64,000 nucleotides of DNA from positions 3,782,001 to 3,846,000 of the forward strand of contig NC_088937.1 of the NCBI RefSeq assembly GCF_033473495.1, read 5' to 3'. Made by a program: the position numbers and the translations under genes. The notes beneath the pieces are model-generated. The model did no database searches. It had not been told where the DNA came from and saw only the letters and a list, made by a program, of their open reading frames with translations. Below, one piece after another: positions 12,761 to 22,979 of this stretch (positions are counted from its first letter, which is position 1; each line of letters opens with the position of its first letter). This DNA is from Cercospora beticola. Its lineage: Eukaryota > Ascomycota > Dothideomycetes > Mycosphaerellales > Mycosphaerellaceae.

Positions 12761-13960
12761 TAAATAGCTAGCTTATTACTATTTTTCTTAGAGTTCGAGT
12801 AGTTAGAACTAATATAGCTAACCTTATTATATATAAAGTATATAGGTTACTAGCTCTTGCTCTTACTTTTACTTCTATATTTACTTTTTAGCTTACTACT
12901 ATAGATATCGCGTTAGCTACTAGTCGAACTAGAGGCTTCTTTATAAAGAGTATTACTATCGATATACTTATACTTAGCCTACTTATTCTCGGTATTACTA
13001 TAATATAGCTTACGAGGTATAGCTTTCTTAGCTTACTCGAGGCGCCTTACTAGAGCGATAAGGTCGGTATACTTATTAGAGATAGTATAGTTCTTAATAA
13101 TATTCTTATATAGTAATAGCTTTAGTTTTATAAGGAACTAGCATACTAGCTATACCTTAGTATAGTTATCTAACTAAGACTCTAGGTTACTAAAGTCTAT
13201 TATAAACTATTATATACTCTAGCTCTTACTCTAGTATATATTCTCGTATTCTATAGTTATAAGAAGTATATAGTTCGCTTAATCTCTAACGATATCGTAT
13301 AGGAATTAATAGAACTAAGACTAGGTATATTCTATAAGTAGAACGCCTAGGTATTTATTATACTATACCTCTTATACTTCGCCTACGAGGTATATAATAC
13401 TTATAATTACCTTCTAGTAATCCGTCGGAAACCTTTTTAGTATAGCTATAAAGTTTACTTCGAGAATATAAATAAATTTATATATCTCCTTTATAGTTTT
13501 ACTCTTAAAGAGCTTAGATATACGTAGCTTAATAGACTCGTATAAGCTATACTCGTCGCTTTCGGAACGTACGCTACTCGTATAACTTATAGACGCGCCG
13601 CCTTACTAAAGTATTAGCTATCTAAGGCCTAGCGCTATTATACTTAGCTATACTAGTAATTTAATTATCTATACTTCTCTTAGTAAGTATTCGTTCTTAG
13701 CTTTAAGAGTACGGATCTCTAGCTATTCGTATAACGTATTATTTTTAGCTTAGAGGCACCTATATATTATATATATATTACTAGCGTTATCGGTATTACT
13801 TATATCCTTATTCTATTTCTTTTTAGCTTATACTATTCCGGATTCTAATATCTCTTCGATATAGCCTAATAGCTATCTATTATTCGGTACGTCGTCGTCG
13901 TAATTAGTCTACTAAGCGGATATATTTCGCGTAAGTATAATAGGCTTTAATAGATCGCTA
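12761..13960 (-). pseudogene. Gypsy gag remnant with a zinc knuckle turned into tyrosines
   Basis: The minus-strand stretch near 12,799-12,842 reads YFIYNKVSYISSNY. The spacing is exactly that of a retroviral-type CX2CX4HX4C zinc knuckle, with all three Cys and the His replaced by Tyr. TGC/TGT to TAC/TAT and CAC/CAT to TAC/TAT are both RIP transitions, so the motif is a fossil gag nucleocapsid. The remainder, up to the 5' LTR at 13,996, is assigned to gag by position only. Confidence 0.7.
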
Positions 13961-13995
13961 CTCTTAATAAGATAGAAGAATTATAATTATAAAAG

Positions 13996-14182
13996 TAGAA
14001 TATAGTAATATATTAAGCGCCTCTAGACTCTCTATCTAGAGATATTAAGAATAATTCTTGCTTTCTTCGTTTATATATATTCTATATACTTTTATTCTAT
14101 ACTAAGTATAAGTAGTACTAGCTATTATACCTTAATACTTAATAAGCTATATCTCTCGAGCTATATACTCCTAGCTCTTATA
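13996..14182 (-). repeat. Gypsy 5' LTR
   Basis: This is the second 187-bp copy of the LTR at 7,395-7,581, in direct orientation. Because gag-pol is on the minus strand, this right-hand copy is the 5' LTR. Confidence 0.85.
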
Positions 14183-15280
14183 GCCTCTCTAACTACTTAT
14201 TATAGAAAGTTTTACTTTACTTTATTCTACTATATCTAGATAGGTTAGACCTCTAAATTTAATATATAAGAATATTATAAGCTTTTCCTATTTCTTAATA
14301 TTTCGATATCTTATATAAAGAAAGATAAATACTACTACTCTAGCTATATAAAGCGTTATAAATAGAACTACTCTAGTTTTAGGAATATATTCTACTCTTA
14401 ATATAAGCTAATAGTAAGAAATAAGTAATAGAATATAATCGATTTAAGTTTTACTAATATTAACTTCGATTATTATCTTATAGGTTCTTTAATTACTAAG
14501 TAATACGATTATAAACGATATTCGAATATTAGATCGAAAGTTACTAACTAGTTAAGAACTCTTTTCGACTTAGTTATTTAATATAATAAGACTCTACGTA
14601 TACTTTACTTCCTATTATACGCTCTTCTATTCTTTTATAATCTTATAGGAACTTCGGAGATTAAATACTATACTCTATTCTATATTTTTTTTTTAGTAAA
14701 AAAGGATATCTTATAACCTAAGCTATTTCTAGGAGCTTTATAGATACCTAGAGCCGTTTCTACTACTATAAGTCCTAAGTAAATAGCTATATTCGTATCG
14801 TAGCTAGCTACCTTCTAAGCTATCGATTATTATATTCTAATTATAGCGTATAGACCTATAGGAATATAGATACCGAATCGTAACTAGTAGGAACTCGAGG
14901 TCTCGATCGCGTAACTTAATCTTAAATTTTTAGATATTAGTCTATAGGCTATTTTCTATATACGAGGCTAAGTAACGAGCCTAACTACGCGAGTTTCTAG
15001 AGAGTCTCTATACCTCCGACTTTATACTTTGCTTTAATACTCTTAAGTCTTTAGAAGAGCAGAATCGTAATACTCGATAGTCTTAGAAAGGGCGCTCGTA
15101 TATACGCTCGCTCTACTAGCCTCGATCTCTCTATACTTACGACACTAGATAAGTAGCGTATTATGCTACTTCTCGGCTTAAGAAGCTAGTTTTCTCGCGG
15201 TATAGCTTTTGCCTAGTAAAGCGACTAGAGTATTATAGCTACTACTAGGACTTGCTTCGATATACGTATAGCGCTTAGAT
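14183..15280. other. RIP-mutated DNA of unknown origin
   Basis: Between the gypsy LTR and the composition boundary, CpA/TpG is depleted but CpG is retained. I found no LTR, no recognisable transposon protein and no surviving gene. It may be an older repeat or host sequence caught in RIP spreading. Confidence 0.6.
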
Positions 15281-15340
15281 TTTTGCAAATGCTATATTGG
15301 AATCAGAGCCAGTTAAATGCGGTATGGAGTAGCTAGATGA

Positions 15341-15401
15341 AGGGAAAGCTCCTGGTACCTGCCTTATAAATCCAATTGCTCTTGCTTAACACCAGCCGAC
15401 C
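15341..15401. repeat. Direct repeat, copy 1 (promoter-like)
   Basis: A 61-bp stretch (AGGGAAAGCTCC to CCAGCCGACC) resembles 16,854-16,915 in the same orientation, sharing the order CTCCT, ACCTGCCT, AAATCC/TAATCC, TTGCTT and CAGCCGACC. The second copy lies about 95-155 bp upstream of a minus-strand gene, so this copy may be the promoter of a lost tandem paralogue. Confidence 0.6.
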
Positions 15402-15645
15402 GGGAAAAATCCGCCCTTCGCCCCTACTACTCAGACGCTCATTAGTGGAAATAGATAGCATTCCCTCCCTTTTGGATGTTTAACACCGAGGTATATCGGT
15501 TCTTCTGTGTACTTGCTGCCGGTCCAAAAGTCCGACTGGGTTTCACTCATCATTGATCACACTCGGATCACTTGTCAAGTCATTTCGTAATTAATCGAAC
15601 ACCTTCGACCTTTCCTCTCGTCTGCTGCTTGCGTCCAACACTAAC

Positions 15646-16759
15646 CTATCGAATCGGTCCAATCGCGATCGCCGCATCCAGCGTAGGATTAGCAGTGAGG
15701 ACCGTCGCCGACTCTGTCTGAAGTGTGCAAGTGATCGTGAGGGTTAGGTTAAATGTTGTCTGATACTGCACACCCAAACATGTAGGCTGAGTATCGTCAC
15801 AAGCCAGAGCACACGCCCGGCCAGGCCCTCGGCTCATATTGGTAAAGAATTCCCTGCCGATAGGGACTGGAGATAGTTAACGCATGAGCGCCGAGTACGA
15901 GTAAGAGCCTGGAGTTTGGGAAAAGCTTCGCTTTTTTTTCTTTTCGTGAAAGCGATGGAGTGAAGAATTCCAACATACCTAGGAATGCGGCCTTTGTGCA
16001 GACACCATACACACTTCTTTCCCCGTCTAGAGTGGAGGCGAATGGTGCTCCGTTTGGGCAGGGTCCCACGGTGATGGTGGCTTGGGTGACAGTCTCGCTC
16101 GTTTCCGTGGTCGTCACCGTTTCGGTGACCGTGTCAGTGCGTGTTGTAGTTACAGTGACAATAGCCGTGACCGCGGAGGTTCTTGTCGAGACCACGCGTA
16201 CTGTAGATGTTGGAGTGATGGTCTTCGTTGTCTTGCGTGGTGTTTGAATGCATGAACATGCTGTCTTGATGAACGAGGCGCCATTCCGGGTGAATGATTT
16301 GAGTTGAGCAGCGGCGGGTGTCGGTGCACTGCGTTTCAAGTTCGGCAGCGGAGAGGTCACGGTAATTGTTGTGAGAAGGGTGGTCGTGGTAGTGGTCGTG
16401 GTTGTGGAGGCTTTCGTCAAAGTAGTGACTGTTGATTCTGTATTCGTCTGCTTGGCTCAGCTCACCCGATTCTACATGATTCGGTCCGATCTTAGCCTTA
16501 CTCTAGTGTCAACTGTAGTGGTCAGAACTGTGCTTCCGGTAACCACTGTTACTGTGACTGTTGGTGCCGTAGTAGTTGTGGTGGAAGTAGGGGGAGGATA
16601 TTTTGATGAACAGTACGAAGCGATTGCCGGGATTTTAGACAGCGGCCGAAGAGCGGCGTAGGGCTTTTTGCTGCAGCACGACGAGCCACGATCTTTCGTT
16701 GCCATGGTCGTGGAAATATTGACTGCAGCAAGCAGTACGTAGAACCAGGATGGCGTCAT
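15646..16759 (-). CDS. Secreted Thr-rich protein with a C-terminal apple/PAN-like Cys motif
   Basis: I assemble three exons: 16,759-16,502, 16,447-15,979 and 15,866-15,646, with introns of 54 and 112 bp, giving about 315 residues. The N-terminus (MTPSWFYVLLAAVNISTTMA) looks like a signal peptide. Next come a Cys-pair segment (SSCCSKKPY), long Thr/Val runs typical of O-glycosylated wall or extracellular proteins, a central ACSCI motif, and a C-terminal block with ACALACDDTQPTCLG, which resembles the Cys spacing of apple/PAN-like domains in fungal secreted proteins. The plus-strand gene at 17,686 shares the ACSC and Thr-rich architecture. The exact function is unknown. The acceptor of intron 2 was chosen because it is the only one that keeps frame. 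Confidence 0.75.
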
Positions 16760-17685
16760 GTTCTGCTCGTGCTGTTGATAAGTACGCCGAACTGAGTGAT
16801 AGAGACGATTTCCGTGCGAGATCAGAGAATAGGCAGCCGGCGAAAGGTGGTTGAGGGGAAAACTCCTAGCACCTGCCTAATTAATCCTGATGCTTTGGCT
16901 TGCCATCAGCCGACCATGGTCGAGATGTGGAAAGTTTTGGACGTCGACTAGCAGGTAATCAAGTCAAGCGTATACGCCACTTGCATTGACTACCAAACCT
17001 AGGCCACGAAATGGGTTAGACTGCAGCCGGCCAGGACATCGGTGCCGCAGGGATTCGAACATTCTCTCCCTTCGTAGTGTTCTTGTGTAGACACGAACAA
17101 GGGTGGCTCATGACTTACCGCCTGGCAGAGGCGCACGTAGTCGTTACCTCCGCTATCGGGCGTTGCTTCCACATCTAGACCGAAGGTGTTGCCAATTTAG
17201 CTTCAGTCTTGCAGCAGAGTTCGCGCCACTCGCTAATTGAGCTTCGACGCTGGGACGAAAATGGACAACAATGTGAGACGTACGTGCAATGCCAAGATAC
17301 TCACTGCCATCGAATTCAGTACCTCGGAATTGAACACTACTTCGGATGTCTAGCATAATTTGCTCACTGTCAACTCTTACAAGACCCGCTACCTGTATCT
17401 CATTCAGTCACAGCGAGGCAGAGTTCGCCGGAAGTTTGGAGGGCAGCCCCGAAAGCATAGTCGTTCAGACGGCACAGGACTCGTATGCAACAAGGAGGGA
17501 CTGCTTTTGTCCAGCCACATGCAGCTAGCTTTCGACTTGTCACCCGCGTCCAGGTCAAGCCGCGAGGATGGCCTGATCTAATCCCGCAGGCCAGTGGTTT
17601 TCTGCTTCGCTTGTCGATACATATATGCAGCCGTGATTCCTTCGGCTGTCATCTGTAAGTCGTACAGCTCGCATTCGCCAAGGCA
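16760..17685. promoter_or_regulatory. Divergent promoter region between two secreted-protein genes
   Basis: This 926-bp gap separates the start codons of two head-to-head paralogues. It contains the second copy of the 62-bp direct repeat (16,854-16,915). Short ORFs on both strands resemble nothing I know. No TATA box or named operator is asserted. Confidence 0.5.
16854..16915. repeat. Direct repeat, copy 2 (upstream of the minus-strand secreted gene)
   Basis: This is the partner of 15,341-15,401 and lies about 95-155 bp upstream of the start codon at 16,759. Confidence 0.6.
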
Positions 17686-18947
17686 ATGTGGTCTCCGAAG
17701 CTCATCGTTTTCTGCTTCATTGCTTACGTCGCGGCCAGCTATGAACCCGACGCGGAGCTGCTGGAGAGGTCTTATGGCCAGCAGTGTCGCAATTCAAAGT
17801 GCAGCAAGGCGGTAAGCTGAACGGTGCTTGTTGATCGTTCTGCAGCTAAGGATTTCAGGTCGCTGGAGACCGCAATGGCAAGAAGGCTTGTTCGTCCTAT
17901 CTTCTGGCAACAGTCACTCCATGTCCGAGGTAGGTGCTCTGGTTGATTATGCTATATTCCTCGCTCACGTCTGATGTCCCAGCACATACACTGCCGCCGC
18001 TAAATGCACGGTCACTGCCGGTCCCACAACGAAAACGACGACGATGACCGTGACCGTGTCGAAAGTTACCACCATCACCAATACAGTTACGAGCGAGGAA
18101 ACGCCTTCCCCTGTGACGGTGACACAGTCTGCTGTTGTCACCGTAACCCAGGAAGCTTTGGACAGGAGACACGTCAGGCCCAATAAATGCCCAACAACAA
18201 GCAGGCCGAGTAAAACGCCCGAACGTTTCTGCAAGAGCTGCCCGAAAGCATCCGATTTTGCTGCAGCTTGCTCCTGCTTAGGAGTGAGACCGTCAACTAC
18301 GACGCTCAAGCCCAAGACTATTACCGTCACTAAAAGGCTCCTGCGCTACAATAAAACCTACAACTGTAGCAACAGACCTCACAACCGTGACTGAGACGTC
18401 CACGACACAAATTACAGAGACGATCACCAACACGCTAGACCCCGAGACCAAAACCGTTACGGAAACCAGCACAGCAACCGTACCTCCCCCCGCGCCCACA
18501 ACACGAACATGCTTCACGGCCCTCGTGCCGTCCGAACAGGGCACCATCGCATTTCGTTTCCCTAGCGAACTGATATTCACAAACGGGTTCCAGGGCTTTC
18601 AATTAGCCAACCCCAGCGAGCCCGGCATCGTCAGGAGCAACTTTTTCGATACTTATTACATCTACGCCGTCTCACCAAGGGCCGACACTGGCGGCGGAAA
18701 CCTTGACGCCCTCCGATTCACTGATAGCAGGACTCTTGCTGCGAATTTCCAATGCCGTTTTGTGAACAACCGATTGGCGTGTACTTCGACCAGGAGCGGG
18801 ACCAAAACACAACTGCTGCGGTGCGATTTCCGCAACGCGAACCCTCCAGATTCCACCGAGGTGTTCATTGGCGTGCCAGGTACGAATGGAAGCTGTCGTG
18901 CCATTGAGGTCACGCCTTCGATTCAGCCGTTAGAGCGTTGTGATTGA
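17686..18947 (+). CDS. Secreted Thr-rich Cys protein, apparently frameshifted
   Basis: Exons 17,686-17,811, 17,859-17,929 and 17,983-18,947 (introns of 47 and 53 bp) give a clear signal peptide (MWSPKLIVFCFIAYVAAS), then CRNSKCSKA, ACSSYLLATVTPCP and AAAKCTVT, and then Thr/Val-rich repeats. A central FAAACSCLG matches the ACSCI of the neighbouring gene. The C-terminal domain has six cysteines (TCF.., FQCRF, ACTS, LRCDF, SCRA, ERCD). Between about 18,331 and 18,345 the frame shifts by one base at an AAAA run (ACTAAAAGG). One extra A would explain it and would give about 386 residues. A 112-bp intron from 18,284 to a GAG acceptor at 18,395 is a weaker alternative. This is either a young pseudogene, a sequence error or an unusual intron. 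Confidence 0.65.
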
Positions 18948-19152
18948 TAGGAGATACAGCTCGGTTGTTACCTGAACGAGTGGTGTATTAGTACCTGCGG
19001 GAAACGATGAAGCGTTTGCGGAAGCTGGAGAAGCCTCTTCTATTCGACAGCGTAGTCAAGAATATATTCCCGCTTCGTACCTCAAATTAGGATCACTCAT
19101 CGTTCCCCTCCCCCATCCCCTGCTCCCAGCTGTCTCACTCGCTCGTTTTCCC

Positions 19153-19913
19153 CTACTTCCTACTATCACAAGGAATATCCGTCGCCAGCGTCGCAGGCCA
19201 AACATAAACATCATGATACCAATAAACCTGCGCTTCAGGCTTCAGACTCAAATTCGGCAGCGCTTCAACAGTTTGCTCGGTTTTCAGGATCGTGTATTGG
19301 GTTTTGTAGCTGCAGCCCAGACAATCAATACACAAATATCCCACAGCGCGAAAATGGCAGAAAGATGAGAAAATGAACTCACTACTGCTGCGAACAATTC
19401 CCCGCAGGCTCCGGATACGTCATTTCGATTCTTCCATGCGATTCATAAACTGTGGCAGTATTGTTGTTTTCGGCGACGAAGGTGGTGTTGGGGAAGTGCT
19501 AAGAAAATCATCACGTCAATCAGTATGCCAACGTTTCGTTTGAAGAGCTTTGCTGTGTATTGACATACCACAATCTCCCTCCCATTGACCAGAAATGCTT
19601 CTTTACAGGCTTGGATCCTGGCCGCGCCGACGCAGTGAATCGTGAGAGTGGTTTGCATGCCATCGGGAGGGAAGTAGTCTGTGTAGCCTGTGGTTACATC
19701 TCGTCGTTCGGCTGCGTTGACGAGGCTGTGATCAAGATCAGTATTGAGACTCTGTCGTGGAAGGGACGGAGTCTGGAACTCCTTGGCTTACGCCTCAAGA
19801 AAAGGCCTGAACTCTGAGGGTAGACCAGGCTGAGGATCCCAGTCGGAGAAGTCTATTGCTGAAGCAATTCGTGCTCCAAGCACGAGGAGACCAGCGGTGA
19901 GGGTATTGAGCAT
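19153..19913 (-). CDS. Small secreted protein with four cysteines, unknown function
   Basis: Four exons (19,913-19,792, 19,725-19,569, 19,498-19,383, 19,309-19,153; introns of 66, 70 and 73 bp) join in frame to 183 residues. The protein starts with a signal peptide (MLNTLTAGLLVLGARIASA). The mature part has four Cys (IHC, QAC, GNC, IPC), candidate N-glycosylation sites (NTT, NNT, NCS) and an aromatic C-terminal stretch (YWYHDVYVWP). I do not recognise the family. Size, signal peptide and the even Cys number would fit an effector-like or apoplastic protein, but nothing shows that role. Without the last splice, exon 3 would end at a TAG exactly at the donor; the final exon keeps a long open frame, so I prefer the spliced form. 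Confidence 0.7.
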
Positions 19914-20516
19914 CGTGATGGGATTTCCAGGTTTTGATGGAATTTTGACTTGTTCCGATCTTCGACAAAGCTCGGGCTGTGATTTCAGATGAAGTGGTAT
20001 GAACAAATCTGTGGACTCAACAACAGCCAAGAAAAGCAAGTGAAGTATACTGAGCGGCTTTAAGAACTGCTTTCGGATGCCGAAGATCTGGACCAGACTC
20101 TTTTTGGTGCCGGCTGTACCGCGGGACAAGCATAATGGCACCATGCAGTCTCACCGTAAAGACCATACTACGATCGAGCCGAGACATCACACTCTACCAC
20201 AAGTTCTTGACAGATGGTGCACATGAGAGAGATGGAAGTATGCGAGCATCTCGCTTACTGGTCGTTTCTAGCGTGTAGAATATCAGGCATTGACAAAGTC
20301 ATCGACCTTCGAGGCGGGCTGATTACTGATACTTATGCTTGGACGCCCAGTAGCGCGCTCTAAGTAAATGATGCCGAGCAGTGGCCGCTGCTTACTGTGG
20401 TGCAAAAGAGAATCGATGGGCGGCCAGGCAGTCCTTTCACGAATGTTGCGCTGACTATTTTTCGTGTCTTCTAGGAGTCAGCAGTCATGAAACCCCAGAG
20501 AAATGAGTACTCATCG
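19914..20516. other. Intergenic, upstream of the small secreted gene
   Basis: No gene is recognised. It contains the promoter of the minus-strand gene starting at 19,913 and the 3' end of the RAD57-like gene. Confidence 0.5.
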
Positions 20517-21871
20517 CTATGGAGGTGCTCCCGTCTCATCTACACCTTTAAGATTCCGAATGCCACCTTCCCAAATCTCAAAGGGCGTATTACTCTCTGC
20601 ACACCATGGGCTGAAGACAACTTTGCACGAACGATTCCAGCCTATGAGGTTCCGCTCGTCGCCAGCAGCATACACTTTGTCCTCGTAGATGGGTTGTTTG
20701 AGCAGAGCAATTCTCGCCGACAGCTGGTTGGTCCAGGTCAGACCGAGACTGGGCGTTTTCAGGTTTGTGGCAAATTCATCGTCTCCCCAGCCTGTAAAGA
20801 AGCGCTGCTGGTGGTCGAGCGAGAGTGGGTCGTCGGTGGAGAGCAGACCTGTTGTGGTGCCCTGGGTCGGCAGCTCTGGGTACAGATTGGTGGTTCGGGA
20901 TGGAGTGCTTGGCCGCGAGGTCTGCGTTGATTGCGTTGGGGGGTGCAGGTGAGGCTCTGGCGTGAAGCGATCTGCGACTTGATTTGCCACCACGACTGCA
21001 ATGTTGTGAGTGCGGGCGAGTGCCCGTAGATGGCTTCCAGTCTGCGCAAGCTGTGCGCCGCGCTTGGCAAGCGATTCCGAACTCCGCTTCCCTCGAGCTC
21101 CTCGATCGAACTCGGCGCGGTAGTTAGCTGCGATGGAGTCGACTACGAGCAGTCCGACGTTGTGCTTTTGAACAGCAACGGGAACTTGATAGCGGAGGAT
21201 GTGTTCTTGTGCTTCGAGATCGTGAACATGAGTGCTGTGAACCTTGCTCAACGAAGGGCGTTCTTCAATCGCCAACTCGGCCAGTTTCGGATGCGTCTTC
21301 AAAATCTGTGCAAGTCGCGTGGTCTGTAGTGGTGCTTCTGTCGATATGTACAGTACGGATGTGCCATGCTTTGGCTTCTCATCATCTTGTGTAGTAAGCT
21401 GGCCGGCGAGAAGGAGAGTCAAGAGAAATTGGGTCTTGCCAGCAGCACTGAAGGAAAAGGTCAGAAAGAGCGTGACTTACATTGCAGAGCATCGTCTCAC
21501 CTCTCGCCTACAACCTCTGTCAAGTGGCCACGCGCAATGCCTCCGCCAAGCGCTGCGTCCAAGACGTCGTCTAGAGTGCTTATGGCGGTCCATCGGTCGA
21601 TGAGGTCTTTGCCCGACTCCAACCCACTCCACGCAGAGCCACTTTTCACGAGGGAGGAGTGAGAGGAAGCGGCATCACTATGCAACGCGCCCAGGACTGC
21701 ATCGGCAAGCTTCCTCACCTCTCCGGGCGGAACTTGGGCGCGTTTCGCGACATCGAGCGCGTCGAGGGAGATGAGGTCGGCGGTGGTGACCAGCGCGCGC
21801 TCGAGGGACGGTAGAATGTGGGTGTAGGGGTGGACGTCGAAGTCGGGCAGGACCAGCAGCAGGTTCGTCAT
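20517..21871 (-). CDS. Rad51-paralogue ATPase, RAD57/XRCC3-like
   Basis: Exons 21,871-21,501 and 21,447-20,517 with a 53-bp intron give 433 residues. The intron splits the Walker A motif, and splicing restores GESAAGKT at residues 122-129. Walker B is LLVVD at 223-227, preceded by YISTEAP and followed by a GSHLRALARTHNIAVVVANQV block, the order seen in RecA/Rad51 paralogues. The long unpaired insert and the C-terminal RIALLKQP and WNRSCKVVFSPW segments fit the fungal Rad57/Rhp57 group. That family works with a Rad55-type partner to load Rad51 on single-stranded DNA in recombinational repair in the nucleus. The assignment to Rad57 rather than another Rad51 paralogue rests on overall look. The start at 21,871 gives a typical N-terminus. 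Confidence 0.82.
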
Positions 21872-22979
21872 GTGTTGGACTCCCGCATAGCTGCCGCACC
21901 CACGCGGCGTGCCTGTTGTCAATGCTGGTGCTGCTGGTCGGTCGGGCTGATGGAGGATGGACGTCTCGTGTCTGGCCGAGTGCAGCCGAAAGCGCGTCGC
22001 GTGCCTGAGCCGCAACAGACCACGCGACGCTTGGCGTGAACTTCTCCTCTCGCCCGCGCGCTCTCGACCAACGTCATCACCGTTTAGCCTTGGATCGCGG
22101 TCACTCGCTCGCCGCGCCCAGAAAAGTGCCCATGTCGCCCGCAATATAAGCGGCGCTGGCCTGGTGCACATGCTCCCTTTGGAAGACCGCCGCCTAAAGC
22201 TTTGTTCGTTCTGATCACCTACCGGAGCATGACATAGTCACCAGCCGACCACCGCAAGCTACCCTGGCACCTCGCCAAACCTCCCTTCTGCAGACTAGCT
22301 CGAGCGTCGACCTCCAACACAATCAACTTCCTTCAGTCCGCAACTGGCCCAGGTAGAGCACTGCCCGTGCCAACGGAGCACCCGCAACGACTCGTCTGAC
22401 CCGGCAATAAAGCGGACCCGCCTGCGCAGCGCCATTTGGGGAATCCCGAGGTCTCCAAGAAACGCCATCGCTGCCAAACACTCGCCGTGAGCAGTTCCAG
22501 AAGGTCAGTGGGTAGCTTGTTCCTCTTGATGTCCTGTGAAAGCTACGCATTCGCATTCTCGGCGGTACGGCGATCCACCCACGTGCAGCCATCATGGGAG
22601 CCTCACCATCGATCAGCATCATATGCAAGGCCTGGCGCGCCGTATTTCGACTCTACCTACATTGCGGGGCTGCCTTTGATGATATCCAGTCCTCCCTTGC
22701 CCCATGGATAAGACTCTCGGTCACGCCTTCTGTCTTCGCTCTTACACTCGGTCCCCCATACGTTGACATCTCTCTCGATGCCGGCCTACTATCAGCAAGA
22801 TTGTCACTACTTCTTCCGAACTTCTTTGCGTGGCTTGTCGATCGTCACGCTTGTTTCGTCATTGTATTGCTAATACTTGTTCACTTTGCCCCATGCTTAC
22901 ACTCGTCATGTCACCAGTTCGAACCTTTCCCTCTATAGACGAGAGGATCTCTCGAGCTGATAGAAGAGACTCCGGCATC
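21872..22979. promoter_or_regulatory. Divergent promoter region, RAD57-like / carnitine acetyltransferase
   Basis: This 1.1-kb GC-richer gap lies between two divergent start codons. Several short ORFs run through it but show no family features. The frame of the acetyltransferase stays open back to 22,830 (see findings). Confidence 0.5.

Larger units (their letters stand above)
7395..14182 (-). mobile_element. Ty3/gypsy chromovirus, full length, RIP-inactivated
   Basis: Two direct 187-bp LTRs bound a 6.8-kb element whose gag-pol reads on the minus strand. From right to left I see a gag zinc knuckle (about 12,800-12,842), reverse transcriptase (about 11,570-12,000, with an intact YLDD at about 11,590-11,605), RNase H, an integrase with an HHCC-type zinc finger and D,D,E core (about 9,620-10,250), and a C-terminal chromodomain (about 9,065-9,185). 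The chromodomain places it among chromoviruses. Stop codons replace many Gln and Trp codons, so it cannot move. No matching target-site duplication is visible (TTTAA to the left, GCCTC to the right). Confidence 0.9.
1..15280. other. AT-rich RIP-mutated repeat block
   Basis: Reading the strand directly, CA and TG dinucleotides are almost absent while TA is everywhere; normal composition returns abruptly at about 15,281-15,290. No open reading frame of useful length survives on either strand, yet translations with stop codons ignored read as retrotransposon proteins. Stops fall where Gln or Trp is expected (CAA/CAG to TAA/TAG, TGG to TAG) and Tyr replaces Cys or His. This is the CpA-to-TpA signature of repeat-induced point mutation known in Pezizomycotina. 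The block is presumably heterochromatic and contains no host gene that I can recognise. Confidence 0.93.

Noticed and set aside
7382..14190. Possible 5-bp target-site duplication around the gypsy element
   Set aside because: The bases flanking the two LTRs (TTTAA and GCCTC) do not match, even allowing for RIP transitions.
17045..17075. GGATTCGAAC string resembling the T-arm of a minus-strand tRNA
   Set aside because: The bases around it do not form a 5-bp T stem, and no matching acceptor, D or anticodon arm is present.
22594..22938. 114-codon ORF upstream of carnitine acetyltransferase
   Set aside because: It overlaps the acetyltransferase 5' region in another frame and shows no family features; probably chance in the leader.
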